Source: Flavobacteriaceae bacterium MAR_2009_75 (GTDB lineage: Bacteria; Bacteroidota; Bacteroidia; Flavobacteriales; Flavobacteriaceae). From it: 64,000 nucleotides of DNA. The notes beneath the pieces were generated by a model. The model was not told the DNA's origin. It did no database searches and was given only the letters and a program-made list of their open reading frames with translations. How positions within the stretch are numbered: the stretch's first letter is position 1; each line of letters starts with the position of its first letter. The stretch lies in NCBI GenBank assembly GCA_002813285.1, contig PHTZ01000001.1:3347501-3411500 (forward strand), written 5' to 3'. The translations under genes were made by a program, and so were the position numbers. This document shows, piece by piece, positions 43,941-53,704 of the stretch.

Positions 43941-45023
43941 ATGGAAAACAAGAAAGAAATGAGAAAATGGTTGGATGATTTAGGCTTAGACCATCCACTG
44001 GTAATAGCTGGCCCTTGTAGTGCTGAGACCGAAGAACAAGTATTGGGTATTGCCCACTCTCTCAAAGATACCGATGTAAACTATTACCGTGCAGGTATTT
44101 GGAAACCCCGTACACGCCCAGGTAATTTCGAAGGTGTAGGAGCCCTTGGTCTTAAATGGTTACAGCGAGTTAAAGAAGAAACCGGTATGAAAACAGCTAC
44201 CGAGGTAGCGAACCGTGCCCATGTTGAATTGGCTTTAGAACATGATATCGATTTATTGTGGATCGGTGCCCGTTCAACGGTTAGTCCGTTTATCGTTCAA
44301 GAAATTGCCGATGCCCTAGAAGGTACCGATAAAGTGGTTTTGATTAAAAACCCGGTAAACCCAGACCTTTCATTGTGGTTGGGTGCCGTTGAGCGTTTAT
44401 ATACTGCAGATATTAAGAATTTGGGTGTAATTCACAGAGGTTTCTCTACCTATGCTAAAACGAAGTATCGTAATATACCTGAGTGGCAAGTAGCTATCGA
44501 TTTGCAGACCAGATTTCCTGATTTGCCTATCATCAATGACCCATCGCATATCACAGGTAAGCGAGATATGATTTTTGATGTTTCCCAGACTGCCTTAGAT
44601 TTGAATTTTGATGGTTTAATGATAGAGACCCATCACGACCCTGATAATGCATGGAGTGATGCTGCACAGCAAGTAACGCCCGATAGTTTAGTTCAGATCA
44701 TGACAGATTTGAGAATAAGAAAAGAAACCGACAGCGAAGCGGAGTACAACTCTAAGCTTGATAATTTGCGTGCTCAAATCGATATTCTTGACGGTCAATT
44801 GATTGAGACTATGGGCAATCGAATGAAGATTTCAGACAGTATCGGTGAATTGAAAAAGCAAAAGAATGTTGCCGTACTTCAATCGAACCGTTGGAATCAA
44901 ATTTTAGGAGCTATGATTCTAGAAGGAGAATCTCAAGGTTTGAGTGAAGAGTTCATTTTGAAAATGTTCAAGGCCATTCATCAAGAATCTATCAATCACC
45001 AAGAAAAAATTATTAACGGATAG
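43941..45023 (+). CDS. Bifunctional DAHP synthase / chorismate mutase
   Basis: 360 residues. Residues up to about 255 are a type I-beta (KDO8PS-like) DAHP synthase: IAGPCSAETEEQV, GIWKPRTRPGNFEG and PIINDPSHITGKR. The C-terminal about 85 residues are an AroQ chorismate mutase helix bundle (LRAQIDILDGQLIETMGNRM). It thus catalyses entry to the shikimate path and the branch to prephenate, feeding PheA and TyrA upstream. Fused AroQ commonly gives prephenate or chorismate feedback. It is the last gene of the attenuated operon. Confidence 0.95.
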   Translation: MENKKEMRKWLDDLGLDHPLVIAGPCSAETEEQVLGIAHSLKDTDVNYYRAGIWKPRTRPGNFEGVGALGLKWLQRVKEETGMKTATEVANRAHVELALEHDIDLLWIGARSTVSPFIVQEIADALEGTDKVVLIKNPVNPDLSLWLGAVERLYTADIKNLGVIHRGFSTYAKTKYRNIPEWQVAIDLQTRFPDLPIINDPSHITGKRDMIFDVSQTALDLNFDGLMIETHHDPDNAWSDAAQQVTPDSLVQIMTDLRIRKETDSEAEYNSKLDNLRAQIDILDGQLIETMGNRMKISDSIGELKKQKNVAVLQSNRWNQILGAMILEGESQGLSEEFILKMFKAIHQESINHQEKIING

Positions 45024-45046
45024 ATTCAAGAATAATTAGGTATTGA

Positions 45047-45094
45047 GCAATCTGTTTCTACACCGTAAAGGTCAGAAACAGATTGCTTTTTTTT
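45047..45094 (+). terminator. Terminator of the pheA-tyrA operon
   Basis: GCAATCTGTTTCT (45047-45059) pairs with AGAAACAGATTGC (45074-45086), followed by eight T residues. The 190 bp between this and rsgA hold a CTGTGCTTA/TAAGCACAG-type inverted repeat and no gene. Confidence 0.9.
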
Positions 45095-45282
45095 GTGCCG
45101 ATATTTTCTAGAATCATAACGGTAATGAATATGGTTTTACCGCTGGCTATGGTGCTTCATGATTTAATTCTGTGCTTATCGCGAAGATGTCGGTGATGAA
45201 CAAGATAGTTTAAGCACAGACAGTAGTCTTTAAATCGCTTTATATAAAAGTATTGCTTTTCTTTGCATCGTAAATCAAATGA

Positions 45283-46236
45283 ATGATAGGAACCGTATAT
45301 AAATCTACAGGCAGCTGGTATACCGTTAAGAATGATAGCGGTACTTTTTTCGAGTGTCGTATTAAGGGTAAGTTCCGTATTCAGGGTATTAAAAGTACCA
45401 ATCCGATCGCGGTGGGCGATATCGTAGAATTTGATGTTGAAAAGTTAGGTGACGATACGGTAGGAGTCATTCACGAAATAAAAGACCGTAAGAACTATAT
45501 CATACGTAAATCGGTCAACCTCTCCAAGCAAACACATATTATTGCGGCTAACCTAGACCAGGTTTTTCTTTTGATTACGCTGAACAACCCTACAACATAC
45601 ACCATATTCATAGACCGTTTTTTAGCTACTGCCGAGGCCTATGAGGTGCCGGTTGTTCTTCTGTTCAATAAAATAGATGCCTATAATGATGAAGAACTGG
45701 GCGAAATAAAATTTCTAGCGGCACTTTATCGTGAAGTAGGTTACACTTGTATCGGCATTTCGGCAAAAACGGGGAAAAATGTAGACAAGGTAAAAGAACT
45801 GATGACCGAAACGACGAGTATGTTCGCAGGGCATTCGGGAGCCGGTAAGTCTACTTTAGTGAATGCACTAGAGCCTAATTTAAAGTTGAAGACCGCAAAA
45901 ATATCCGAACAGCATTTGCAAGGCCAGCACACTACAACTTTTGCTGAAATGTATGATATGGATTTCTCAGGAAGAATAATCGATACCCCTGGTATAAAGG
46001 GGTTCGGTATCGTTGACATGGAAAAGGAAGAAATAGGAGACTATTTTCCAGAGTTTTTTGCGCTTAAGGGAGATTGTAAGTTCAACAATTGCTTGCATAT
46101 CGATGAACCTAAATGTGCGGTAAAGGAAGCACTGGAGAATGAAGAAGTCGCGTGGAGCAGGTATAAAAGTTATGTGCAGATGGTGACGGGTGAAGATGAA
46201 AATTACAGGATAGATATTCACGATACCAAAAAGTAA
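45283..46236 (+). CDS. rsgA: Ribosome small-subunit GTPase RsgA
   Basis: 317 residues: an N-terminal OB fold, then a circularly permuted GTPase with G4 NKID, G5, G1 GHSGAGKST and G3 DTPGIKG in that order. The C-terminal zinc finger is CKFNNCLHIDEPKC. It assists late maturation of the 30S subunit and is stimulated by it. It starts a short operon with dtd (13-bp gap). Confidence 0.97.
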   Translation: MIGTVYKSTGSWYTVKNDSGTFFECRIKGKFRIQGIKSTNPIAVGDIVEFDVEKLGDDTVGVIHEIKDRKNYIIRKSVNLSKQTHIIAANLDQVFLLITLNNPTTYTIFIDRFLATAEAYEVPVVLLFNKIDAYNDEELGEIKFLAALYREVGYTCIGISAKTGKNVDKVKELMTETTSMFAGHSGAGKSTLVNALEPNLKLKTAKISEQHLQGQHTTTFAEMYDMDFSGRIIDTPGIKGFGIVDMEKEEIGDYFPEFFALKGDCKFNNCLHIDEPKCAVKEALENEEVAWSRYKSYVQMVTGEDENYRIDIHDTKK

Positions 46237-46249
46237 TTAACGATTATAT

Positions 46250-46702
46250 ATGCGTGCAGTAATACAACGAGTCGCTTGGGCCAGTGTTTCGGTCGATGGC
46301 AAAAAGATTTCTGAAATTAAGAACGGTCTTCTAATTTTACTGGGTATTGAAGATGCCGATAGCCAAGAAGATGTTGAATGGTTATCTCGTAAAATGGTGA
46401 ACCTAAGAATCTTTAATGATTCTGAAGGAGTCATGAACGAATCGTTACTTGATATTAACGGAGATGCCATTGTTGTAAGTCAATTTACATTGCATGCCGC
46501 CACTAAAAAAGGAAATCGCCCATCTTATATTAAGGCGGCCAAACCTGATGTAGCTATACCACTTTACGAATCTTTTGTTCGACAAATAGAACTTGATTTG
46601 GGCAAAAAGGTGGGTACAGGAGTTTTTGGGGCCGACATGAAAGTCGAATTATTGAATGATGGGCCAGTAACTATAACGTTTGATACGCAGAACAAAGAAT
46701 AG
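46250..46702 (+). CDS. dtd: D-aminoacyl-tRNA deacylase
   Basis: 150 residues. MRAVIQRVAWASVSVDGK, SQFTLHAATKKGNRPSY and the Gly-cisPro motif in NDGPVTITF are the DTD signatures. It hydrolyses D-amino acids mis-attached to tRNA. It lies 13 bp after rsgA and is probably co-transcribed with it. Confidence 0.97.
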   Translation: MRAVIQRVAWASVSVDGKKISEIKNGLLILLGIEDADSQEDVEWLSRKMVNLRIFNDSEGVMNESLLDINGDAIVVSQFTLHAATKKGNRPSYIKAAKPDVAIPLYESFVRQIELDLGKKVGTGVFGADMKVELLNDGPVTITFDTQNKE

Positions 46703-46783
46703 TACTATTTTGTCGAGTATTTCTTGATTTATGTAAGAAAAATAAGTGATTTGTTGGGTGATTAACTAGCAACCAACTCACTA

Positions 46784-48694
46784 ATGCGCTACTTCTTCTT
46801 ACTTCCTTTTTATTTCTTAAGTCTTCTAGGTTTTTCTCAAGACTCTGATTATCAGTTTGATTTATTGGATTCTGAACTTGTCGAAAATGCGAATGCAATA
46901 TTTAGGCAAGATGAGATGATCATAAGTATACTTTCAAAAAAAGACTTGGTATTAAGACGCAAGAAAGTCATTACTGTGTTGAACGAATTGGGTGACCAAT
47001 ACGCAATGGCATATGTGGGTTATGATAACAGTCGTAAAATTAAGAGTATTAGTGCTACGGTATACGACTCATTTGGTAACAGAATAGAAAAGATTAAAGA
47101 GAAAGATTTTCAAGATTTTAGTGCTGTTGATGGTAACACCCTTTATTCAGATTCTAGAGTAAAATATTACCGGTATACTCCCATTCAATACCCCTATACG
47201 CTTGAACTCAATTACGAGGTGTCTACCAAGAACACTGGTGAAATTCCTGCCACTTGGCTTTTTCTAAAAGATTTTATGGTGAGTACCGAGCAAAGCAATT
47301 TGATAATCAACTTTGCCAGCCCCGATTTAGAACCCGTGATAAAAGAGAAAAACTTAGAGGGTGTTGAGGTATTGAAAAATAAAACTACCCAAAGTATTCA
47401 ATACAGTGTGGGGAAGGTAAGGGCGTTCAAAGAAGAAAGCCTGTGCCCTTCTTTTGAAAAGTTGGCACCGCACATTAAGATAAGACCGGTCAACTTTCAC
47501 TATGAAGGTTATGACGCTTCAATTAATAATTGGTCCGATCTGGGAATTTGGATGTCTGAAAACCTACTCAGAGGCAGAGACGAACTTCCGGCAGCAACAA
47601 TATCTAAAGTAAAAGCCTTGACCAGTGGAGTTGGCGATAATCTGGATAAGGCAAAAATAGTATATAAATACGTACAGGAAAATACAAGATATATCAGTGT
47701 TCAAGTTGGTATTGGGGGTATACAGCCCATAAGTGCAATTGATGTTGACAGGGTAAAATATGGTGATTGCAAGGGGCTTTCCAATTATACCAAAGCCCTA
47801 TTGAAGGCCGTAGGGGTAGAGGCCTACTATGTGCATGTAGAAGCGGGTAGAGATCAGGTGAACTTTGAACAAGACTTTCCTGATTTAGCTCAGGGCAATC
47901 ATGCGATACTTGCCATACCTTACAGTAATCAATACTACTGGATAGACTGCACGTCCCAAGTACATCCTTTTGGTTTTATCGGTGATTTTACCGATAACAG
48001 AAAAGTATTTGTAATTAAGCCCGATGGAGGGGAAATAGTTACTACTTCCTCTTATCTCAATGAACAGAACTTTCAACTTACCGAAGGTTTGTATACCCTT
48101 TTCGAAGATGGCAGTATTCAAGGAGAGCTAGAAATAAGCACCAAGGGTATTCAATATGATGATAGGTTTACTTTGGCTGATCAATCCGAAGAAAAAATCG
48201 AAAAACATTACAAGAAACATTGGAATAATATCAACAACTTAAATGTAGGCTCTTACCAGTTTGAAAATAATCGAAACGAGGTGCGTTTTAAAGAGCAACT
48301 ATCTTTAAGTGCAGCCAATTACGCTTCTAAAAGTGGAGATAGATTACTCTTTGCCGCCAATGCTTTCAATAAGCAACAATATATTCCGGCGCGTTATAGA
48401 AACCGTAAGCTTCCCTTTGAAATTCAGAGAGGATTTTTAGATGAAGATAGGCTTGCAATAAGAATTCCCAATGGTTTTGGTATTGAAGCAATGCCTGAGG
48501 CGATAAACATAGATAATAAATATGGCTCATATAGCTTGTTATTTGAAGAGATAGATGGTGAAATAATTCTTAAAAGAAAGTTGTTGGTCAAATCTGGAAC
48601 CTATGCCAATACAGATTATTCCGGGTTCCGAGATTTTATGAAGAACGTTTCAAAATACGACAACTCTAAAATTGTGATAAAACCTATTCTATGA
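46784..48694 (+). CDS. DUF3857/transglutaminase-like exported protein (Cys present)
   Basis: 636 residues with a signal peptide (MRYFFLLPFYFLSLLGFSQ). A DUF3857 domain comes first, then a transglutaminase-like core with Cys in YGDCKGLSNYTKALL, His in GNHAILAI and Asp in YWIDCTSQ, and a C-terminal beta domain. The triad looks complete, so a periplasmic peptidase or transferase role is possible; no substrate is known. Its stop overlaps the start of a paralogue by 4 bp. Confidence 0.85.
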   Translation: MRYFFLLPFYFLSLLGFSQDSDYQFDLLDSELVENANAIFRQDEMIISILSKKDLVLRRKKVITVLNELGDQYAMAYVGYDNSRKIKSISATVYDSFGNRIEKIKEKDFQDFSAVDGNTLYSDSRVKYYRYTPIQYPYTLELNYEVSTKNTGEIPATWLFLKDFMVSTEQSNLIINFASPDLEPVIKEKNLEGVEVLKNKTTQSIQYSVGKVRAFKEESLCPSFEKLAPHIKIRPVNFHYEGYDASINNWSDLGIWMSENLLRGRDELPAATISKVKALTSGVGDNLDKAKIVYKYVQENTRYISVQVGIGGIQPISAIDVDRVKYGDCKGLSNYTKALLKAVGVEAYYVHVEAGRDQVNFEQDFPDLAQGNHAILAIPYSNQYYWIDCTSQVHPFGFIGDFTDNRKVFVIKPDGGEIVTTSSYLNEQNFQLTEGLYTLFEDGSIQGELEISTKGIQYDDRFTLADQSEEKIEKHYKKHWNNINNLNVGSYQFENNRNEVRFKEQLSLSAANYASKSGDRLLFAANAFNKQQYIPARYRNRKLPFEIQRGFLDEDRLAIRIPNGFGIEAMPEAINIDNKYGSYSLLFEEIDGEIILKRKLLVKSGTYANTDYSGFRDFMKNVSKYDNSKIVIKPIL

Positions 48695-50676
48695 AAACTA
48701 TGAAAGAACTGATGTGCATGGTCGGTCTATTTCTATTGACGACCGTTCAAGCCCAAGAAATTGAATTCGGTAAAATAAGCAAAGAAGAATTGCTTGAAAA
48801 AGAATATGCACTTGACCCTGAGGCTGAAGCCTTAGTACTATACCGAGGTCAAAATACCTATTTGCAATCGGCAAGCGGTATTACCAGAATGATTACCGAA
48901 GTTCATGAACGTATTAAAATTTACTCGAAGAAGGGTTTTTCACATACTACCGAAAGTATCAATTTATACAATAGAGGGTCAGATAGAGAAGAGGTAAGAA
49001 AACTGAAGGCCTTTACCTATACACTAGAAAATGATAAAATAGTTGCCTCGGAACTTGACAAGGATCAAATTTTTGAAAATGAATATAGTTATAATTATGA
49101 TCAAGTGAAGTTTACGATGCCGAATGTCAAAGAAGGCTCTGTAGTTGAATTTAAATATAGTATTAGCTCTCCGTTTATTTGGAATATAGATGAGTTCCGT
49201 TTTCAGCGAGATATACCCATAAAACACCTGAAGGCCGAATTAAGAACCCCTGAAGGTTTTAACTTCAAGCAAACGCAAAAAGGGTTCTTTCGACTAAATG
49301 CCAAAACCAGTAAAAAGCGTGACCATAGATTAGGTAGAGATGTAGTGATAACGAGCTTTGACTTAAGTAACATTCCGGCGCTTAAGGCCGAGAGCCATGT
49401 TGATAATATCGACAACTATAGAGCTGGTGCCATGTTTGAGCTGGTCTCGATCGATATACCGGGCGTACCCTATAAAAGTTATGCCCAAAGTTGGGCCGAT
49501 GTGGCTAAAACGATAGGGAGCTCAAGCGATTATAAAAATGAGCTCGACAAGACCCGCTCTTTTAAAAATGAACTGGAAAGCATGTTAGAGGGTAAAACCG
49601 ATCACCTAGAAATTACAAACTTGCTTTTTAAATATGTGAAAGACAATACCGAATGGAACGGGCTTGATGGCAGTTCGTTTCAGAACGGTCTGAAAAAAAC
49701 CCTCAAAGAGAAGAAAGGAAATGCTGCTGATATAAATCTGCTGTTGGTGGCTATGTTAAGATATGCAGGGGTCAAAGCTAACCCTGTCATACTGAGTACT
49801 AAAGAGAATGCCATTCCCATGTTTCCGACCCTTGATAGGTTGAATTATGTAATTGCCCATGCTTCAATTGATGGCAAGGATTTTTATATGGATGCTACCG
49901 AAGAATTCAGTGATATAAATCTATTACCGATCCGTGATTACAATTGGGGCGGTCTATTGGTCGATAACCACAATAAGGTTTGGAAGCATATTTCACATAT
50001 TGCGCCGAAAAAAGCGGAAAATATTTATTCAGTCAATTGCGAAATAAATGAAGATGGTTTCACTGAAGGCAGTTACAAATCAAGATTGACCAACCATAGC
50101 GCTTACCAATTTCGTGAGAAATTTAAAGGTTATGACCTTGATGAGTTCTTGAACGAACTCGAGAGTAAATATTCAGGTATTGAGATTTCGGAATATGATG
50201 CAAAAAATACGGACACTTTTGACGGGTACCTGACAGAAACATTTGTTTACGAAACTGAAAATGGGGCTGATATTATTGGTGATAAACTATATGTTAATCC
50301 CCTTTCCTTTTTAAGGATGGAAGAAAATCCGTTTAAAACTGATAAACGCGAATATCCGATAGATTATGGTTTTCCTTTTAGGGATCGATATATGATTACT
50401 ATTACAATTCCGGAAGGTTACGCAGTTGAATCACTTCCCGCGAATCTGCACATGAATCTGCCTAACGATTTAGGTACTTACAAGTACGTTATAAAAAATG
50501 TTGGTAATAAAATTCAATTATCCGTTACCTTTGAAATAAATAGTGCGGTAATATCAGCACTGAATTATTTAGAGTTAAAGGAGTATTATAATCAGATGAT
50601 AATAAAAGGTTCGGAACAAGTTGTTCTGACCAAAACTACGGATGAGTATAAAGAAAGCGCAGCAGGAAGTAGATAA
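48691..50676 (+). CDS. DUF3857/transglutaminase-like exported protein (Cys lost)
   Basis: 661 residues with a signal peptide ending in TTVQAQ. The layout is as in the upstream paralogue: DUF3857 (about 55-200), a transglutaminase-like core (about 300-415) and a C-terminal beta domain. The position of the catalytic Cys reads GNAADINLLLVAML, with Ala replacing Cys, while the His (IAHASI) and Asp (MDATEE) positions are kept. It is probably a non-catalytic partner of the upstream protein. The start overlaps by ATGA, so translation is likely coupled. Confidence 0.85.
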   Translation: MKTMKELMCMVGLFLLTTVQAQEIEFGKISKEELLEKEYALDPEAEALVLYRGQNTYLQSASGITRMITEVHERIKIYSKKGFSHTTESINLYNRGSDREEVRKLKAFTYTLENDKIVASELDKDQIFENEYSYNYDQVKFTMPNVKEGSVVEFKYSISSPFIWNIDEFRFQRDIPIKHLKAELRTPEGFNFKQTQKGFFRLNAKTSKKRDHRLGRDVVITSFDLSNIPALKAESHVDNIDNYRAGAMFELVSIDIPGVPYKSYAQSWADVAKTIGSSSDYKNELDKTRSFKNELESMLEGKTDHLEITNLLFKYVKDNTEWNGLDGSSFQNGLKKTLKEKKGNAADINLLLVAMLRYAGVKANPVILSTKENAIPMFPTLDRLNYVIAHASIDGKDFYMDATEEFSDINLLPIRDYNWGGLLVDNHNKVWKHISHIAPKKAENIYSVNCEINEDGFTEGSYKSRLTNHSAYQFREKFKGYDLDEFLNELESKYSGIEISEYDAKNTDTFDGYLTETFVYETENGADIIGDKLYVNPLSFLRMEENPFKTDKREYPIDYGFPFRDRYMITITIPEGYAVESLPANLHMNLPNDLGTYKYVIKNVGNKIQLSVTFEINSAVISALNYLELKEYYNQMIIKGSEQVVLTKTTDEYKESAAGSR

Positions 50677-50968
50677 TTGGATCAACAACCACGGGGTTCG
50701 GTATTTCAACGAACTTACCAATATGGCACAATTGACCGAAGAGGTTGGTGAAGTTGCACGTATTATTGCCCGTAGGTACGGTGAACAGAGTGAAAAGGAG
50801 TCTGATAAGCAAAAAGACTTGGGCGAAGAATTGGCAGATGTGCTTTTCGTTACCCTTTGTTTGGCCAATCAGACCGGGGTCGATTTACAAGATGCTTTTA
50901 ATAAAAAATTGGAGTTGAAGACTCGCCGCGATCATGACCGTCACCATAACAATGAAAAGCTCAAATAG
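50642..50968 (+). CDS. MazG-like nucleotide pyrophosphohydrolase
   Basis: 108 residues. NMAQLTEEVGEVARIIARRYGEQ and DLGEELADVLFVTLCLANQ supply the acidic ExxE and ExxD metal motifs of the all-alpha NTP pyrophosphohydrolase (MazG/dUTPase-like) family. It hydrolyses NTPs or dNTPs to NMP and PPi; the target nucleotide is unknown. The start lies 35 bp inside the preceding gene in another frame, which suggests translational coupling. Confidence 0.88.
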   Translation: MSIKKAQQEVDNWINNHGVRYFNELTNMAQLTEEVGEVARIIARRYGEQSEKESDKQKDLGEELADVLFVTLCLANQTGVDLQDAFNKKLELKTRRDHDRHHNNEKLK

Positions 50969-51084
50969 TAGTATATTTGCCGCTTAATTCAGGCCGTTGT
51001 TTTTAGATAGTCGAGAAGCGTTCTTATTTTTAATCGTCGCTTTTTCAGAAAATTTAAAATGAGGTTATAAACTACTGATTACTC

Positions 51085-52317
51085 TTGAAGCTACAATTAT
51101 CAGCCCCTGCCAATTTATTATTGCAATCGGAAATTCAGATTACCGGATCTAAAAGTGAAACCAATCGGTCATTGCTGCTACAGGCCCTATACCCCAATGT
51201 GAAAATAAAGAACGTCAGCAATTCAGATGATGCTGAGGTAATGCAGAAAGGCCTGAAAATTACCAACGGTCTGGTCGATATTCACCATGCCGGTACCGCC
51301 ATGCGTTTCTTAACGGGGTATTTCGCATCACAAGAGCATAAAGAGGTTGTTCTCACGGGTTCTGAGCGAATGACCGAGAGACCGGTAAAAGTGCTGGTAG
51401 AAGCTCTACGAACTTTAGGGGCAGATATCAGTTATGAAAAAAATGAGGGCTACCCGCCGATTAAGATAAATGGTAAAAAGCTTTCTGAAAGTAAAGTCAG
51501 TCTGCCGGCAAATATTAGCAGTCAGTATATTTCGTCATTATTGCTAATGGCGCCGAGCCTAGAAAACGGACTCGAATTAGAGTTGGTCGGTAAAATTACT
51601 TCAGTGCCATATATAAAAATGACATTGGCATTGTTGTCGGAGCTAGGTATCGAAAATTCTTTTACTAATAATACAATTACCGTTTCCCCAAAGAAATCGG
51701 TCGATGAGGTTACCTTGGTTGTAGAGTCTGATTGGAGTTCAGCTTCCTATTTTTATAGTATAGCCGCCTTATCTGAAATTGGGTCGACCATTAAATTATC
51801 TTCGTATAAACAAAACAGTTTACAGGGCGATAGTGTATTGGCTAAAATTTACGAAAAGTTGGGCGTAGAAACTGTTTTTGAAGAGAATTCTATCCTCTTG
51901 AAAAAAACAGGGCGGCCTGAAATGAAAAGTCTTGATGTTGACCTTGCCGATGCACCCGATATTGCCCAAACTATTTCGGTTACTTGTTTCGGATTGGGTC
52001 TAGGTTGTCATTTAACCGGTTTGCACACCCTTAAAATCAAGGAAACCGACAGACTGGAGGCCCTGAATACGGAACTTACGAAGTTGGGGGCACCCATTTC
52101 GGTAACCGATAAAGACTTGACCTTGCAACCTTCCGGCAATATAAAAAGTGGAATAGCTATAGATACTTATAACGACCACCGTATGGCCATGGCTTTTGCG
52201 CCTTTGGCCCTTAAGACAGAGCTTCTAATTAATGATGCCGAGGTTGTTTCAAAATCGTATCCTGATTTTTGGAAAGATTTAAAACATCTTCAGTTTGAAA
52301 TTAAAGAGATTCGTTAG
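51085..52317 (+). CDS. aroA: 3-phosphoshikimate 1-carboxyvinyltransferase
   Basis: 410 residues starting at TTG, as no ATG fits the conserved N-terminus (KLQLSAPANLLLQSEIQITG). The EPSP synthase motifs are present: ITGSKSETNRSLLLQAL, HAGTAMRFLTGYFA, IKETDRLEALNTEL and YNDHRMAMAFAPLAL. It joins PEP to shikimate-3-phosphate. It is slightly shorter than the E. coli enzyme. It sits apart from the pheA operon, beside queA. Confidence 0.95.
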   Translation: MKLQLSAPANLLLQSEIQITGSKSETNRSLLLQALYPNVKIKNVSNSDDAEVMQKGLKITNGLVDIHHAGTAMRFLTGYFASQEHKEVVLTGSERMTERPVKVLVEALRTLGADISYEKNEGYPPIKINGKKLSESKVSLPANISSQYISSLLLMAPSLENGLELELVGKITSVPYIKMTLALLSELGIENSFTNNTITVSPKKSVDEVTLVVESDWSSASYFYSIAALSEIGSTIKLSSYKQNSLQGDSVLAKIYEKLGVETVFEENSILLKKTGRPEMKSLDVDLADAPDIAQTISVTCFGLGLGCHLTGLHTLKIKETDRLEALNTELTKLGAPISVTDKDLTLQPSGNIKSGIAIDTYNDHRMAMAFAPLALKTELLINDAEVVSKSYPDFWKDLKHLQFEIKEIR

Positions 52318-52407
52318 TCTTTCACTTATTTCTATTATTTATTTGAGAGTAACTCAGCATATAATCGAGCTGCTAAATATCTCCAAGTAATATAATCATC
52401 GATTTAC

Positions 52408-52439
52408 TTGACAACGCCTATCTGCACATCGTATATTTG
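52408..52439 (+). promoter_or_regulatory. Strong flavobacterial promoter before queA
   Basis: TTG (52408-52410), a 21-bp spacer and TATATTTG (52432-52439), a perfect TAnnTTTG. A CTCC/GGAG hairpin with a T-rich tail lies in the untranslated leader near 52482-52505. Confidence 0.65.
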
Positions 52440-52543
52440 CAGCCGCAAAACTTTTAACTTAGGCGTATTACGTAAATCTGTCTCCTTTATTTTGGAGCTG
52501 TTTTTTGATAAACGCTTTTAGATAGAAAAACTAATAACCCAAT

Positions 52544-53593
52544 ATGAAATTATCACACTTCAATTTTGAGCTTCCTGACAATTTGTTGGCCGAGTATCCT
52601 GCAGAGAACAGAGACGAGTCAAAACTTATGGTCATTCACCGAGAAACGGGAAAAATTGAGCATAAAATGTTTAAAGACTTGATCAATTATTTTGATGAAG
52701 GCGATGTTATGGTATTGAACAATACCAAGGTTTTTCCGGCACGTTTGTATGGAAACAAGGAAAAAACAGGCGCTCGTATCGAGGTGTTTTTGTTAAGGGA
52801 ATTGAACGAAGAACAACGTCTTTGGGATGTGTTGGTCGACCCTGCACGTAAAATCAGAATCGGTAATAAATTGTATTTCGGTGATGATGAGACCTTAGTA
52901 GCCGAAGTTATCGATAACACCACTTCGCGAGGTAGAACCCTTCGTTTTTTATACGACGGTTCTTATCTGGATTTTAGAAGAAAGCTAAGAGATTTGGGTC
53001 AGACTCCGCTTCCGAAGTATATCAAAAGAGATGTAGAGCCAGAAGATGAAGAGCGATACCAAACTATTTATGCCAAGTACGAAGGTGCCGTTGCTGCGCC
53101 GACTGCAGGTCTTCACTTCTCGAAGCATTTGTTAAAACGTTTAGAGATTAAAGGTATAGATTTTGCCGAGGTCACCCTACACGTAGGTTTAGGTACTTTC
53201 AACCCGGTAGAGGTCGAAGATTTGTCTAAACATAAAATGGACAGTGAAGAGCTGGTTATCGATGAGAAGGCCATAGAGACCGTTAATCAGGCCAAGAAAG
53301 AGAAACGAAGGGTTTGTGCTGTTGGTACTACAGTGATGAGAGGTCTTGAGAGTGCCGTCTCGTCTGAGCATACACTCAATACTTTTGATGGTTGGACGAA
53401 CAAGTTCATTTTTCCTCCATACGATTTCAGTATTGCAAATTGTATGATTACTAATTTCCATTTGCCGAAATCTACTTTGTTGATGATGGTTTCTGCTTTT
53501 ATGGGGCATGATTTAATGAAGAAATCGTACAAAGAAGCAATTTTAGAGCAGTATAAGTTCTATTCGTACGGTGATGCGATGTTGATCATCTAA
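52544..53593 (+). CDS. queA: tRNA preQ1(34) S-adenosylmethionine ribosyltransferase-isomerase
   Basis: 349 residues. [57 protein letters not shown] and [15 protein letters not shown] are QueA signatures. It transfers the ribosyl part of SAM to preQ1 in tRNA to make epoxyqueuosine. It has its own promoter upstream and a strong terminator downstream. Confidence 0.97.
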   Translation: MKLSHFNFELPDNLLAEYPAENRDESKLMVIHRETGKIEHKMFKDLINYFDEGDVMVLNNTKVFPARLYGNKEKTGARIEVFLLRELNEEQRLWDVLVDPARKIRIGNKLYFGDDETLVAEVIDNTTSRGRTLRFLYDGSYLDFRRKLRDLGQTPLPKYIKRDVEPEDEERYQTIYAKYEGAVAAPTAGLHFSKHLLKRLEIKGIDFAEVTLHVGLGTFNPVEVEDLSKHKMDSEELVIDEKAIETVNQAKKEKRRVCAVGTTVMRGLESAVSSEHTLNTFDGWTNKFIFPPYDFSIANCMITNFHLPKSTLLMMVSAFMGHDLMKKSYKEAILEQYKFYSYGDAMLII

Positions 53594-53642
53594 TATATTA
53601 TTCCGCTATTTCGAAAAAATCGGAATTGAAGCGGTAACTACT

Positions 53643-53690
53643 AAAAATCCCTTCTTTATCATCAATTGAAAATAGAGAAGGGATTTTTTT
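53643..53690 (+). terminator. Terminator between queA and rlmN
   Basis: AAAAATCCCTTCT (53643-53655) pairs with AGAAGGGATTTTT (53676-53688), ending in a T run. It covers the TTG at 53666, so that codon is unlikely to be the rlmN start. Confidence 0.88.
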
Positions 53691-53704
53691 ATACTTTTCA
53701 AACT

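Noticed and set aside
51000-52317. aroA as part of the pheA attenuated operon
   Set aside because: A strong terminator at 45047 and six unrelated genes lie between.
53666-53704. TTG start for rlmN
   Set aside because: It lies inside the queA terminator hairpin; GTG at 53705 matches the conserved N-terminus.
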